From assembly GCA_964514055.1 (NCBI GenBank), contig CAZEPB010000025.1, positions 1-23,808 on the forward strand: a stretch of 23,808 nt of DNA, in the 5' to 3' direction. How positions within the stretch are numbered: the stretch's first letter is position 1; each line of letters begins with the position of its first letter. This stretch comes from SG8-32-3 sp964514055 (GTDB lineage: Archaea > Thermoproteota > Bathyarchaeia > Bathyarchaeales > Bathycorpusculaceae). The notes beneath the pieces were generated by a model that saw only the letters and a list, made by a program, of their open reading frames with translations, did no database searches and was not told the origin of the DNA. The translations under genes and the position numbers were made by a program. This document shows positions 15,336 through 22,491 of the stretch, one piece after another.

Positions 15336-17189
15336 TTATGGAGTCGAAATGTTAATTGTAGTATAAGTTTGAATTTCTATGTTTTTTGCTGCAAAAGACT
15401 TTTTCCTTTTCTTTATGTAGACCACGGCTGCAAAGATTGTAGCTAAAAGAATTGTAGCGGTAAGGTATGGTGTTAGCCAATCAGGTTCATCCGCTGTTTT
15501 TTCATTGTCCTCAGGTAGTGGTGATGGTTGAGCTGGTTCGTCAAGCGTTTCAACTTTCAGATTTTTGAAGGCTACGGCTCTGTCCGTGTTGTTTGCTATA
15601 AGCATTACTAGTTCATTGGTTCTTACCGGGTCGTCTGTGGCTGCTACGCTTTCTAGAAGAGTACCATTAGCATCATGTACTTCCGCGGTTATTTCGTTTT
15701 CAGATATTTTTGCTACAACCTTATACCATGTGTTTTCTTTTATGCCCGCAGACGCGTTCATGAAAGTCGTCGTGTTTTCACTTTGTTTATTTATTTGCCG
15801 CATGTCATAATCGTTCATTCCTTTAACCGCTACACTATAATTGCTTCCCCCGCTGTTTCGCAGCACAAACCCGAACTTGTTATTTGTTGTCTGCTCCATG
15901 TTGTCCGGTAATCGTAGCGGCTGTTCGCCCTTCTCTATTACAATTTCTTCTACGGGTATTGGTAGTGGACCTGCTCTCGGTATGGTTACTGATTGGCCAC
16001 TTTGCAGTATAATGAAATCGCCTGAAAGCACGACACCCGTTCCTGACAGGTTCAAGTCAAGAAAGTCTTTGATACCTTGTCTTATCCGAAGTTCATGGAG
16101 AGCAAAGGCTGCGTGACCGAAATCATAGTAATAGGTGGGTCCCTCAAACTGGATTATAGATTTGGGGAATCCGACGAAGACAGTCAATGTTTCGCTGTCT
16201 GCGCCAGCGTAATCTGAAGTGCCGCTCCAGCTTGTTTTGATGTAGTATGTGCCTGGTGAGGTGAGGTCCCAGCTAAAAGAATAGTTCCCTTGGTCATCTG
16301 TTTCTGTTCTGGAGGCATTGTAGGAAATTAGGTCTTGGCTAAAGTATACGGTAACATTTTCGTTCGGGCACGCAGGTGAAATTGAACCCGAAATTGTAAG
16401 CGTACGCTTTAGACTGGTGATTTCTAAAGGTTCAGAAGACAGATTTATAGATATGGAAGATGGGGTTAATGGGCTATCCAATTTTGCTGAAACCTGTGCT
16501 GGTGACGATTTTTCACTGTTTTCTAGAGAGATAATCCACGGTTTTGTGTCCCCTAGTAGGGGTGGAACGTCGCCGACTTTCCATTCCGTTGCGGGGGTAC
16601 ATTCAGCTATCCAGTATTTCTTACCGTTGAACTCGTAGCCAGTGGGGGGTAGCCACCACCATGAACCGTGTGGCTCGTAAGGCAGGTAAACTCCGACATT
16701 GATGTGGTGTACCTCTTTGTGGTAAAGTAAGACAACATCTAAGCCTCCAGCTTTCATAATTGAAGCTGCAAGCAGTGATAGCGTATCGCATTTTCCCGAA
16801 TTTTCTACAAGAGTTTCAACAGGATACCTCAGGTCCCCGTCAGCGTATGGAATCTGATGAACCAGCTGCAACACCGTGTTGGCGAACTCTTCATAGCTGT
16901 GGGGCTTATCGCGAGTAATGTCCCAAATATTCTCCGCGATAGCTTGGAAAGCGCCAGGAGTTACAAATGCAGCGTATTGGTCGTCGCCGCGAATGCTGTG
17001 GGTTTTGCCACTGTAATAATCGTAGAGGGAAGATGGCACTGAAACATACAAGTCGTGACTGACAAGTCCAAACTGAACTTGAGAGTTGAAGGTTCGGTCG
17101 TAATTTCCTGCAAAAGAGTAAGGTGTAATGAGAACTAGTAGCAAAATGCTGATGAGCAGGATGCCTGCCTTACAATACTTAAACCGCAT
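15336..17189 (-). CDS. Secreted, membrane-anchored transglutaminase-like protein with Ig-like domains
   Basis: The 617-residue protein has an N-terminal signal segment (ILLISILLLVLITPYSFA). A transglutaminase/cysteine-protease-like domain follows at about 85-210, with C134 in NSGKCDTLSLLAASI, H161/H162 in HHINVGVYLP and an acid at E196 in YWIAECTP as the likely triad. An Ig-like bacterial/archaeal surface repeat lies at about 260-335 (LTISGSISPACPNENVTVYF through YYIKTSWSG), then another beta domain at about 440-550. The C-terminal membrane helix (about 575-595) is followed by KKRKK. About a dozen N-x-S/T sequons are visible. This fits a cell-surface protein anchored by its C terminus. The usual third triad residue is aspartate; here it is glutamate, so enzymatic activity is uncertain. 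Confidence 0.82.
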   Translation of the reverse strand: MRFKYCKAGILLISILLLVLITPYSFAGNYDRTFNSQVQFGLVSHDLYVSVPSSLYDYYSGKTHSIRGDDQYAAFVTPGAFQAIAENIWDITRDKPHSYEEFANTVLQLVHQIPYADGDLRYPVETLVENSGKCDTLSLLAASIMKAGGLDVVLLYHKEVHHINVGVYLPYEPHGSWWWLPPTGYEFNGKKYWIAECTPATEWKVGDVPPLLGDTKPWIISLENSEKSSPAQVSAKLDSPLTPSSISINLSSEPLEITSLKRTLTISGSISPACPNENVTVYFSQDLISYNASRTETDDQGNYSFSWDLTSPGTYYIKTSWSGTSDYAGADSETLTVFVGFPKSIIQFEGPTYYYDFGHAAFALHELRIRQGIKDFLDLNLSGTGVVLSGDFIILQSGQSVTIPRAGPLPIPVEEIVIEKGEQPLRLPDNMEQTTNNKFGFVLRNSGGSNYSVAVKGMNDYDMRQINKQSENTTTFMNASAGIKENTWYKVVAKISENEITAEVHDANGTLLESVAATDDPVRTNELVMLIANNTDRAVAFKNLKVETLDEPAQPSPLPEDNEKTADEPDWLTPYLTATILLATIFAAVVYIKKRKKSFAAKNIEIQTYTTINISTP

Positions 17190-17369
17190 TCAGGCTTACC
17201 AGATAACTTATCTCCTCAAACTTAATAATGTTAGGTATAATCCTGTCTATATTCAAAATAGGGAGCGCTAGTTCTGGTTGAAATTGCCTAGCTAGTCGCA
17301 GTTATAGACAACCGTGAAGCCGAGAATTTTTAAGGGAAAAGAGTTAAATGATTACCGTGGAGAACAGTC

Positions 17370-17789
17370 ATGAGAGACGCGGATTTCTTGAGAGCACTCC
17401 TCAACACTAGCATACTCTACGTAGATATGATTGAGCAGTCAAAGCGGTCAAACAAGCAAGAGAAAAAACGTAAAAAAGAACCCTTAAAATTCAGCTTTTG
17501 CAAATGCAGCAACTGCGAAAACTTGAAGTGGATAGCCCATTCGAATAAGCGAAAAAGGCTAATCCTCGTTTCAAAAAAGGCTTTTGAGAAGGAGCTGAAT
17601 AACAGGGCTAACATGGGAATGGGCTTCTTCATACTAATCTATGCCCTAATGCGCGCGTATCTGCAGATTCTACATCCTTACTCTAAAGAAAAAACGATTG
17701 AACGCAAAGCTAACAAGTATTTCAAGAAAGCAATGCAAGTAATAGCGAAAGACGGATTAAAAGTAATCATGAACAAAACAAGCGTGTAA
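17370..17789 (+). CDS. Hypothetical basic protein with CxCxxC motif
   Basis: The family is not recognised. The 139-residue protein is very lysine-rich in residues 24-40. It has a compact cysteine motif, C44-K-C46-S-N-C49, followed by NLKWIAHSNKRKRLILVSKK, which may bind zinc or a metal cluster. A hydrophobic stretch at about 82-98 (MGMGFFILIYALMRAYLQIL) could be a membrane helix or a buried one. The C terminus is basic and helical. The start is ATG at 17370 with GGAG about 6 bases upstream and a TTTTTAAG TATA-like element about 40 bases upstream. A small two-helix membrane protein follows 40 bases later on the same strand. Confidence 0.68.
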   Translation: MRDADFLRALLNTSILYVDMIEQSKRSNKQEKKRKKEPLKFSFCKCSNCENLKWIAHSNKRKRLILVSKKAFEKELNNRANMGMGFFILIYALMRAYLQILHPYSKEKTIERKANKYFKKAMQVIAKDGLKVIMNKTSV

Positions 17790-17829
17790 AAAAATGCGAC
17801 GGCAAAAAAGGCAAAGAGAAAGGTAAAAC

Positions 17830-18015
17830 ATGTATCTGAATCTTGCAGCTACACTTATCGCTATTTTCGCGTTAATAGGGTATTTCCTGATGAGGTTCCT
17901 TGTGCCTGCCCTTAATTATGAACGGCTTGTGTTCTTGGGGAGTTTGGCTCTTATATCCGTGTTTCTTATGTTCCTGCATCGGAGGCAGCAGCGAAAGAAG
18001 GAAATTGCTGCTTAG
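17830..18015 (+). CDS. Small membrane protein with two transmembrane helices
   Basis: The 61-residue protein consists of two hydrophobic helices (LAATLIAIFALIGYFLMRFL and LVFLGSLALISVFLMFL) and a basic tail (HRRQQRKKE). The positive-inside rule puts the C terminus in the cytoplasm. AAAGGT lies 4 bases before the ATG. It lies 40 bases downstream of the CxCxxC protein, so the two may share a transcript, and its stop is 10 bases from the convergent glycosyltransferase stop. No homologous family is recognised. Short length leaves some doubt that it is translated. Confidence 0.55.
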   Translation: MYLNLAATLIAIFALIGYFLMRFLVPALNYERLVFLGSLALISVFLMFLHRRQQRKKEIAA

Positions 18016-18025
18016 GCTTTCTGAG

Positions 18026-19633
18026 CTAGCCCAAAAAGGTTAAAATGAAGATTCGGCGAGGGTTTGACCCAAACGTAGCGTCATCCGATATGTGAGTAAA
18101 GTTGCCTGAATCGTAAAGCATCATGTAGATTTTCTGCAGGTTCAGCGTTGTGTTGAAGTAAGGCACGACACCTCCGAACTCGTAGGTGAATACGTACTTC
18201 ACATTGTTCTGTTTGCATAAACCTATGAGCTCAGTGATGTTAAAGTTAGGCGTGTAAGTGTCAACTGGCAACTCTGGGTACTGGTACACAGGATTTTTTC
18301 GGGTGCCGTCAGCCCACAGATAAAACCTTACCATGTCTTGATTGAAAAGGTTGAATGGGCAAAGAAGCATAATTGACTCGTTCTGGTTGAGACCGCTGCA
18401 AGCGTAGTTTGTTGCTCCTTCGATATCAATGTGAATGTGGTATTTGGCAACCCCGTCGTAAGCGTCTTTGGCACTGAAAACTAACCCTGCCGCTAGGAAT
18501 ACTGTGAATAATCCAGCTGCAACTTTCGCGGCGCGTTTCCTGTTTATGGTGATGTGCCTTTTCCATGTGCTCTCAGCCTTTTCGTAAAAGAAGAGAATGA
18601 AACTCGCCGCCGAAATTGCCAAAGCTGGAAACAGCGGCAAAACGTACCTCCAATGCTTGTTCGGTATTAACGTAAAGAAAACAAAAACCACTACAAACCA
18701 TGCGAGAAGCATTTTGTCTTCTTTTTTTCTACGCCACGCGAACAAGCCTAAACCAATCAGGCTTATACTGAAGAGAAAAAGCGAAATCGGGTGTACATCG
18801 CTGTAAGGCCAAGTCAGCTCAATGAAATAAAAGATTGGAAGCGGGAAACGTGCGCTGTACAATGACTTTTCAGGGTTGCCCATTTGCAGCGCGTATGCCC
18901 ATTCGTTCAGCGTTTCCGAGGCGTATGTATGGTACGCTATGAGAATCCATGGGATAGCTACAGCTACGGCGGTTATGATTAACAGTGTAAATTTGGAAAA
19001 TCTTAGTTTGAGCTGGTCTCGAGTTAAGAGCAGCATGCTTGCAACCATCACCACTGCCACAATCAGCGTCTGGTACTTTGTCAGGAACCCTAAGCCTAAC
19101 GTTAGACCGCTTAAAACCAGCATTTTGTTCTGGCGGTTACGTAGCCAACTGAAAAAGAAAAACAGCGATGCAGTAAAGAAGAAAACCAGCATTGTTTCCA
19201 TCATGGCTAGGCGTGAAAGCCAAAAGAAACCTGGGAATAGCCCTAGCAGAATGCTTGCGACTAGTGCAGTTTTTGCTCCGTACAGGCGGTAGGCAAGTTC
19301 GAAAACGACCCAAAGTGAAAGAAGGGAAAATGTTACTGAAACCAGCCTGCCGGAAAGAACGGTTACCCCTAAAACCTTGAAGAAAGCCAAAGTTGCGACA
19401 TCGAAAAGCGGTGGATAGAAAGCGTTTAACCCTTTTTCTCCGCGAAGCAGCAGTGACCCGTTATTCAGATGAACCGCTTCATCCCATTGAATAGCTGTCT
19501 TCGTGATGTCCAGCAGAACTAAAACCGCGTAAATTAACGCGAAAGCTAAAAAAATTAGTCGCCACTTGTTTATTCCTGCCTTTAATCGGATTAAAAGCGA
19601 TCTTGAACCTGACTCGTTTGTCGTAGTTCTCAC
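18026..19633 (-). CDS. GT39-type membrane glycosyltransferase (dolichyl-phosphate-mannose mannosyltransferase-like)
   Basis: The 535-residue polytopic membrane protein has about ten to twelve hydrophobic helices in the first 380 residues and an extracytoplasmic C-terminal region (about 400-535) with several sequons. The first external loop has the acidic pair IQWDEAVHLNNGSLLL and YPPLFDVATL, typical of the ArnT/PMT (GT39/GT83) group, which transfer sugars from polyprenyl-phosphate donors to proteins or lipids. It probably serves envelope glycosylation; the sugar and acceptor are unknown. The GTG start at 19633 has no ribosome binding site, but CTTTAAAG lies just upstream. The nearby surface protein rich in sequons may be a substrate, but that is only proximity. 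Confidence 0.82.
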   Translation of the reverse strand: MRTTTNESGSRSLLIRLKAGINKWRLIFLAFALIYAVLVLLDITKTAIQWDEAVHLNNGSLLLRGEKGLNAFYPPLFDVATLAFFKVLGVTVLSGRLVSVTFSLLSLWVVFELAYRLYGAKTALVASILLGLFPGFFWLSRLAMMETMLVFFFTASLFFFFSWLRNRQNKMLVLSGLTLGLGFLTKYQTLIVAVVMVASMLLLTRDQLKLRFSKFTLLIITAVAVAIPWILIAYHTYASETLNEWAYALQMGNPEKSLYSARFPLPIFYFIELTWPYSDVHPISLFLFSISLIGLGLFAWRRKKEDKMLLAWFVVVFVFFTLIPNKHWRYVLPLFPALAISAASFILFFYEKAESTWKRHITINRKRAAKVAAGLFTVFLAAGLVFSAKDAYDGVAKYHIHIDIEGATNYACSGLNQNESIMLLCPFNLFNQDMVRFYLWADGTRKNPVYQYPELPVDTYTPNFNITELIGLCKQNNVKYVFTYEFGGVVPYFNTTLNLQKIYMMLYDSGNFTHISDDATFGSNPRRIFILTFLG

Positions 19634-19773
19634 CGCTTTAAAGCAGTTATCTAATTCAATATAATGGGTAGAAAACGATATAAAACCATCTAAAAGTTAG
19701 TGGACATGTTCTTTTAGCGCAAACGTCTGATGTGTGTGAATAAAATTTTAATCCGTGGCAGCCCATTTTGTGT

Positions 19774-19986
19774 TTAACGTATTACGGTTAGTACGTCTCG
19801 TGGGCAGGCTTCCACACATTTCATGCACCGTGTACATAGAGCGTGGTTGATAGTTGGGGGGTTCCACTCTTTTATGGCGTTTTCTGGGCAGGCGTTCACG
19901 CAGTAGTAACACGTACCGCACTTTCCTGCTGCCGCTATATACACGGTTTTGTCGTACCTGAACTTCTCAACTTCCTTTGACTTCAA
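19774..19986 (-). CDS. 2[4Fe-4S] ferredoxin
   Basis: The 70-residue protein has two complete cluster motifs, C23-C26-C29-C33-P and C51-C54-C57-C61-P, each CX2CX2CX3CP as in bacterial-type ferredoxins. A basic N-terminal lead (MKSKEVEKFRYDK) precedes them. It would act as a low-potential electron carrier, or as a small electron-transfer subunit of a larger enzyme. The start is TTG at 19986 with GGGAGACGGAG upstream, which contains two GGAG-type sites. No oxidoreductase gene adjoins it; the AOR in this window lies about 15 kb away. It stands alone on the minus strand between the glycosyltransferase and a divergent zinc-ribbon gene. Confidence 0.9.
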   Translation of the reverse strand: MKSKEVEKFRYDKTVYIAAAGKCGTCYYCVNACPENAIKEWNPPTINHALCTRCMKCVEACPRDVLTVIR

Positions 19987-20068
19987 CAGCTCCGTCTCCC
20001 AAATGGTGTGCCCTTTTCTTAAACTTTAGTTAGACTAATTTATTAAACGTGCGTGTGCTGCCATTCTG

Positions 20069-20109
20069 GTGGACCGATGGTGTCGTCGGGCATTCTATCG
20101 GAACGCCAC
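20069..20109 (+). other. Potential structured element between ferredoxin and zinc-ribbon genes
   Basis: Nested complementarity is visible: GTGG (20069-20072) with CCAC (20106-20109), CCGAT (20074-20078) with ATCGG (20097-20101), and TGTC (20081-20084) with GGCA (20089-20092, one G-U pair) around GTCG. The segment is more GC-rich than the surrounding 250-base gap (19987-20237), which otherwise holds no gene. It could be an RNA hairpin or protein site; no known RNA family is recognised. Confidence 0.3.
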
Positions 20110-20237
20110 GATGTCAATGTTATGTGTTTTTCTTCTTGATTAGAAAACTTGATCCTGAAGCCGCATCAATTAACTAGTACAAAGAATAAACTTGATTCAG
20201 GTTAAGGTGAATTTGTGCGCTAAGTGGGTGAAATAAT

Positions 20238-20531
20238 TTGCAGCTCTTCAAGTTTAAGAAAACATGTAGGTCATGCAAGAGAAAATTTGCAAAGAACGAG
20301 CTTGTCAATTTCATCCGAATTGAAAAACGCAAAATTACGACATGGGGTCTCAGAAAAGGATTACATGACCAAGAAATTACAATACCTGTTGGAAATTTAC
20401 GTGTCTGTGAAGAATGTTTTTTTAAGCTTACAGAAGAGCAGGATCTGCGATTGAAGGGATTAGTGAAGTGTGAATATTGTGACAACGTCCGCAAAATGGG
20501 AGAGCGATGCCCTACATGTGGTGCTCCGTAA
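20238..20531 (+). CDS. Zinc-ribbon protein with four CxxC knuckles
   Basis: The 97-residue protein has paired knuckles at C10/C13, C57/C60, C78/C81 and C91/C94, enough for two zinc sites. The first site is split by a basic, beta-rich insertion (ELVNFIRIEKRKITTWGLRKG); the second is a compact ribbon ending CPTCG. The start is TTG at 20238, with GGTGA about 8 bases upstream. Such proteins in archaea often bind nucleic acid or act as assembly factors, but no specific family is recognised. The ribbon-like pattern and regular spacing make it a convincing gene despite its size. It is transcribed away from the ferredoxin. Confidence 0.75.
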   Translation: MQLFKFKKTCRSCKRKFAKNELVNFIRIEKRKITTWGLRKGLHDQEITIPVGNLRVCEECFFKLTEEQDLRLKGLVKCEYCDNVRKMGERCPTCGAP

Positions 20532-20674
20532 AGAAAAAACCCAAACCAACCTGCGCGCGCCTTTTTCGCTTTCAATATTTGGTTGATTGGACTAAAAATT
20601 AGTCTCCAAACCCAAGAAACTGCTATAGAAGCTCGAGTAGTCTTATAGCGCAAAAGCTATAGTGAAATTCAATT

Positions 20675-20701
20675 AGCTATAAATAGCTAAGCTATAAATA
20701 G
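20675..20701 (+). promoter_or_regulatory. Tandem TATA-like motifs upstream of the RAM-domain gene
   Basis: AGCTATAAATAG occurs twice, at 20675-20686 and 20690-20701, with a 15-base period. Each is a good archaeal TATA box. Use of the upstream copy would give a leader including the GGGAG ribosome binding site (20713-20717). Use of the downstream copy would start almost at the ATG at 20725. Confidence 0.55.
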
Positions 20702-20724
20702 AGTAGTTGGGAGGGAGATTTGGC

Positions 20725-20964
20725 ATGGTAAACGCTGTAATTTTGGCTAAAGTAGATGCGGGGAAAGACAAGGAAGCACTTGAGAAGGCAAAGATTTTAA
20801 AAGGTGTAGAGCATGCATGCGCAACTTATGGCATATATGATTTGTTTATTCAGGTTGATTTCCAATCGATAGAAGCACTTGACAAGTTCGTTTTTCATGA
20901 TCTGCGTGCGATTCCTTTCGTTAGGGAGACGGTAACTCTAATATGTTCTAGCTTCGTGTGTTGA
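20725..20964 (+). CDS. Stand-alone Lrp/AsnC ligand-binding (RAM) domain protein
   Basis: The product is 79 residues starting MVNAVILAKVDAGKDKEALEKAK, the beta-alpha-beta pattern of the Lrp/AsnC C-terminal domain. It continues with GVEHACATYGIYDLFIQVD, the typical ligand-loop region with a conserved G-x-x-D, and ALDKFVFHDLRAIPFVRETVTLI. There is no helix-turn-helix, so it is a SraP/RAM-only protein that could bind an amino acid and associate with full-length Lrp regulators. The frame extends to TTG at 20707, but ATG at 20725 is preferred because GGGAG lies 7 bases upstream. Tandem TATA motifs precede it. Confidence 0.88.
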   Translation: MVNAVILAKVDAGKDKEALEKAKILKGVEHACATYGIYDLFIQVDFQSIEALDKFVFHDLRAIPFVRETVTLICSSFVC

Positions 20965-21020
20965 GGTAGTTTTAGAGCGCACGCTATTTCTGTATTTGCG
21001 CTTTGTTATGCTTACCAAAA

Positions 21021-21082
21021 TTTATTTAAATTCTAACCGAAGAAAAAGAGCATTATTCTTTAAGACTAAATTTGTGGGAGGT
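21021..21082 (+). promoter_or_regulatory. TATA-like element and strong ribosome binding site for the membrane protein at 21089
   Basis: TTTATTTAAA at 21021-21030 is a plausible TATA box, and GGGAGGTG at 21075-21082 is a near-perfect ribosome binding site six bases before TTG at 21089. Both lie within the longer open frame that begins at 20996, arguing against that earlier start. Confidence 0.55.
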
Positions 21083-21088
21083 GCGGGA

Positions 21089-21547
21089 TTGCCAAATTCG
21101 TCTGTTAAGATTGGCTCTTCATTTATGATGGCTATGGCGGTTTTCGCTTTGGTCATTTCTATTCTTTGGGTTTCCATAACCGAGGTGATGTTTGTAAGTG
21201 ACTTTCTGGCATATACTGGTCAAAGTCTTTCTGATGCCTTGGCTGCGGGGTCTGAAGCAGCAGAGTTGTGGCTCACTACGAAAAGGCTGTGGGGCGTTGA
21301 ATTAATCGCAATAAGCCTTATGGCGATATTCATAACTGCAAAGAGCTATTCAAAAGGTGAGAAATGGTCTTGGTATGCTCTTCTGGTGACTGGTTGCATT
21401 CTGTGGGGAAGCTTGATAGGCTACAAGGTGGCAATCGGCTATTTCCAGCCGACCATGAGTAGCATGACCTTTATTGTTGGAGCAATACTCTTTGCAATCG
21501 GTATAGTGGTTCCAGCTAAAGCAATCTTGAGCAAGAAATCGACATAA
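21089..21547 (+). CDS. Four-helix membrane protein of unknown function
   Basis: The product is 152 residues from the TTG at 21089, with four hydrophobic segments: FMMAMAVFALVISILWVSI, LWGVELIAISLMAIFITA, WYALLVTGCILWGSLIGY and MTFIVGAILFAIGIVVPA. A soluble loop after the first (about residues 40-62, DALAAGSEAAELWL) is acidic. The frame continues upstream to ATG at 20996, but those 31 residues are basic and uncharacteristic, and the ribosome binding site and TATA element point to the TTG. No family is recognised. It ends convergently with a small zinc-ribbon gene 64 bases away. Confidence 0.7.
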   Translation: MPNSSVKIGSSFMMAMAVFALVISILWVSITEVMFVSDFLAYTGQSLSDALAAGSEAAELWLTTKRLWGVELIAISLMAIFITAKSYSKGEKWSWYALLVTGCILWGSLIGYKVAIGYFQPTMSSMTFIVGAILFAIGIVVPAKAILSKKST

Positions 21548-21611
21548 ATAATTCTCAACAATCCGCATGCAATTTCGAGAAAAAATTGGAACGTGGGAGC
21601 TTTGGTTCCTA

Positions 21612-21830
21612 CTAAGCATACCAATCGGGATATTTACGTCGACGGCACCAGTATATGTTATTGATTGCCCCGCAATTCTTACACGCATATTCCATTTTGA
21701 CTACCCCGCGTGTCTCACATTCCTTCTCATTTCTTGAAGCTGTCGTATGCAAGTCGTCTGGAGGATGAACCTCAAAAGGGGTTCCGCATTTGATGCAGCC
21801 ATATTTCTTTATTTTTTTGGTTGCGCTCAC
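21612..21830 (-). CDS. Small zinc-ribbon protein
   Basis: The 72-residue protein has C12-IK-C15-G near the N terminus and C50-KN-C53-G near the C terminus, forming one zinc ribbon around a polar linker. Extra cysteines are C38 and C62. The C-terminal NIYWCRRRKYPDWYA is aromatic and basic. The start is GTG at 21830 with GAGGG about 9 bases upstream. No specific family is recognised; a nucleic-acid or protein-interaction role is typical. It is convergent with the four-helix membrane protein and divergent from the next. Confidence 0.65.
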   Translation of the reverse strand: MSATKKIKKYGCIKCGTPFEVHPPDDLHTTASRNEKECETRGVVKMEYACKNCGAINNIYWCRRRKYPDWYA

Positions 21831-21924
21831 GCTGAGCCCTCAATTATTATAATGCATTTCGATTCTAATTAGGGTTTGGTGTCCTTTTCAATAAAGAAAG
21901 CAACGTGCGCTGCTTCATAAAATC

Positions 21925-21933
21925 TTTTATAAA
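21925..21933 (+). promoter_or_regulatory. TATA box for the membrane protein at 21962
   Basis: TTTTATAAA is centred about 33 bases before ATG 21962, predicting a near-leaderless transcript. This supports 21962 over the in-frame GTG at 21905, which lies upstream of the box. Confidence 0.45.
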
Positions 21934-21961
21934 CTTTGACATATTTTTTAATGATGCAGAA

Positions 21962-22435
21962 ATGTCACTGCTTTCGGACATTTATGTAAATCCCGTCCTT
22001 ACCTTCTTTTTTGCACCGCTAATGATAGCTGCTCTGGTAATTAGTATAGTGTTGTTTGTTAAGCGCAAATTGTCGAGAAAGAATGTGCTCATCTGCATGT
22101 TTTTTCTTGGATACTGGGAAAGTCTGCTCTCATTCCTCTTCTTTTGGTTGGATGGAATGTTCATCGGGTTCATAACATTGACCTGCTTCGGAGTATTGGC
22201 TGTTTTAAATTATTCAGGAGCAGCTCGCTACAGAATTCTCGTTGGAGCATTATTTGTGGTCTTAGGCGGTCTTGAACTGATTCTGCCTATCTACATCGCT
22301 TTCAAGGTTAATCTGTTAGCAAATTTGAGAGCTTTTGCGTGGTTTATGTTGATGTTTTCCTTGGTTTTGGCTTCTTTAATAGGTGGAATCGCCATCTTGA
22401 TTGCAGCAGTTAAGAACCATTCGCAAGCACAGTGA
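21962..22435 (+). CDS. Polytopic membrane protein of unknown function
   Basis: The product is 157 residues from ATG 21962 with about five hydrophobic segments, beginning FFFAPLMIAALVISIVLFV, a basic loop (KRKLSRKN), then VLICMFFLGYWESLLSFLFFW, IGFITLTCFGVLAVL, ILVGALFVVLGGLELILPI and a last helix ending LIGGIAILIAAV. No enzymatic motif or family is recognised. An upstream in-frame GTG (21905) exists, but the TATA box at 21925-21933 and the absence of a ribosome binding site favour a leaderless start at 21962. It is divergent from the small zinc-ribbon gene. Confidence 0.68.
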   Translation: MSLLSDIYVNPVLTFFFAPLMIAALVISIVLFVKRKLSRKNVLICMFFLGYWESLLSFLFFWLDGMFIGFITLTCFGVLAVLNYSGAARYRILVGALFVVLGGLELILPIYIAFKVNLLANLRAFAWFMLMFSLVLASLIGGIAILIAAVKNHSQAQ

Positions 22436-22438
22436 ATT

Positions 22439-22468
22439 AGATATACTGTCATATCTTGAGAAAATTAC
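22439..22468 (+). repeat. Imperfect 30-base direct repeat, left copy
   Basis: This copy reads AGATATACTGTCATATCTTG followed by AGAAAATTAC and matches 26 of 30 bases of the copy at 22900-22929. It begins four bases after the stop of the membrane protein gene. The two copies, 461 bases apart, bracket the zinc-ribbon gene at 22492-22857. Confidence 0.7.
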
Positions 22469-22491
22469 TTTTTGGGTGGAAACGTAGCGCA

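Noticed and set aside
19987..20237. tRNA or known small RNA in the gap
   Set aside because: No cloverleaf, T-loop GTTCAA-type sequence or C/D box pair was seen; only a nested hairpin remains.
20174..20653. 159-residue minus-strand frame over the zinc-ribbon gene
   Set aside because: The plus-strand frame has four regular CxxC pairs and a ribosome binding site. The minus frame has basic, serine-rich composition typical of a shadow.
20996..21088. N-terminal extension of the four-helix membrane protein from ATG 20996
   Set aside because: A TATA-like element and a near-perfect ribosome binding site lie inside this stretch, and the extra residues look non-conserved and basic.
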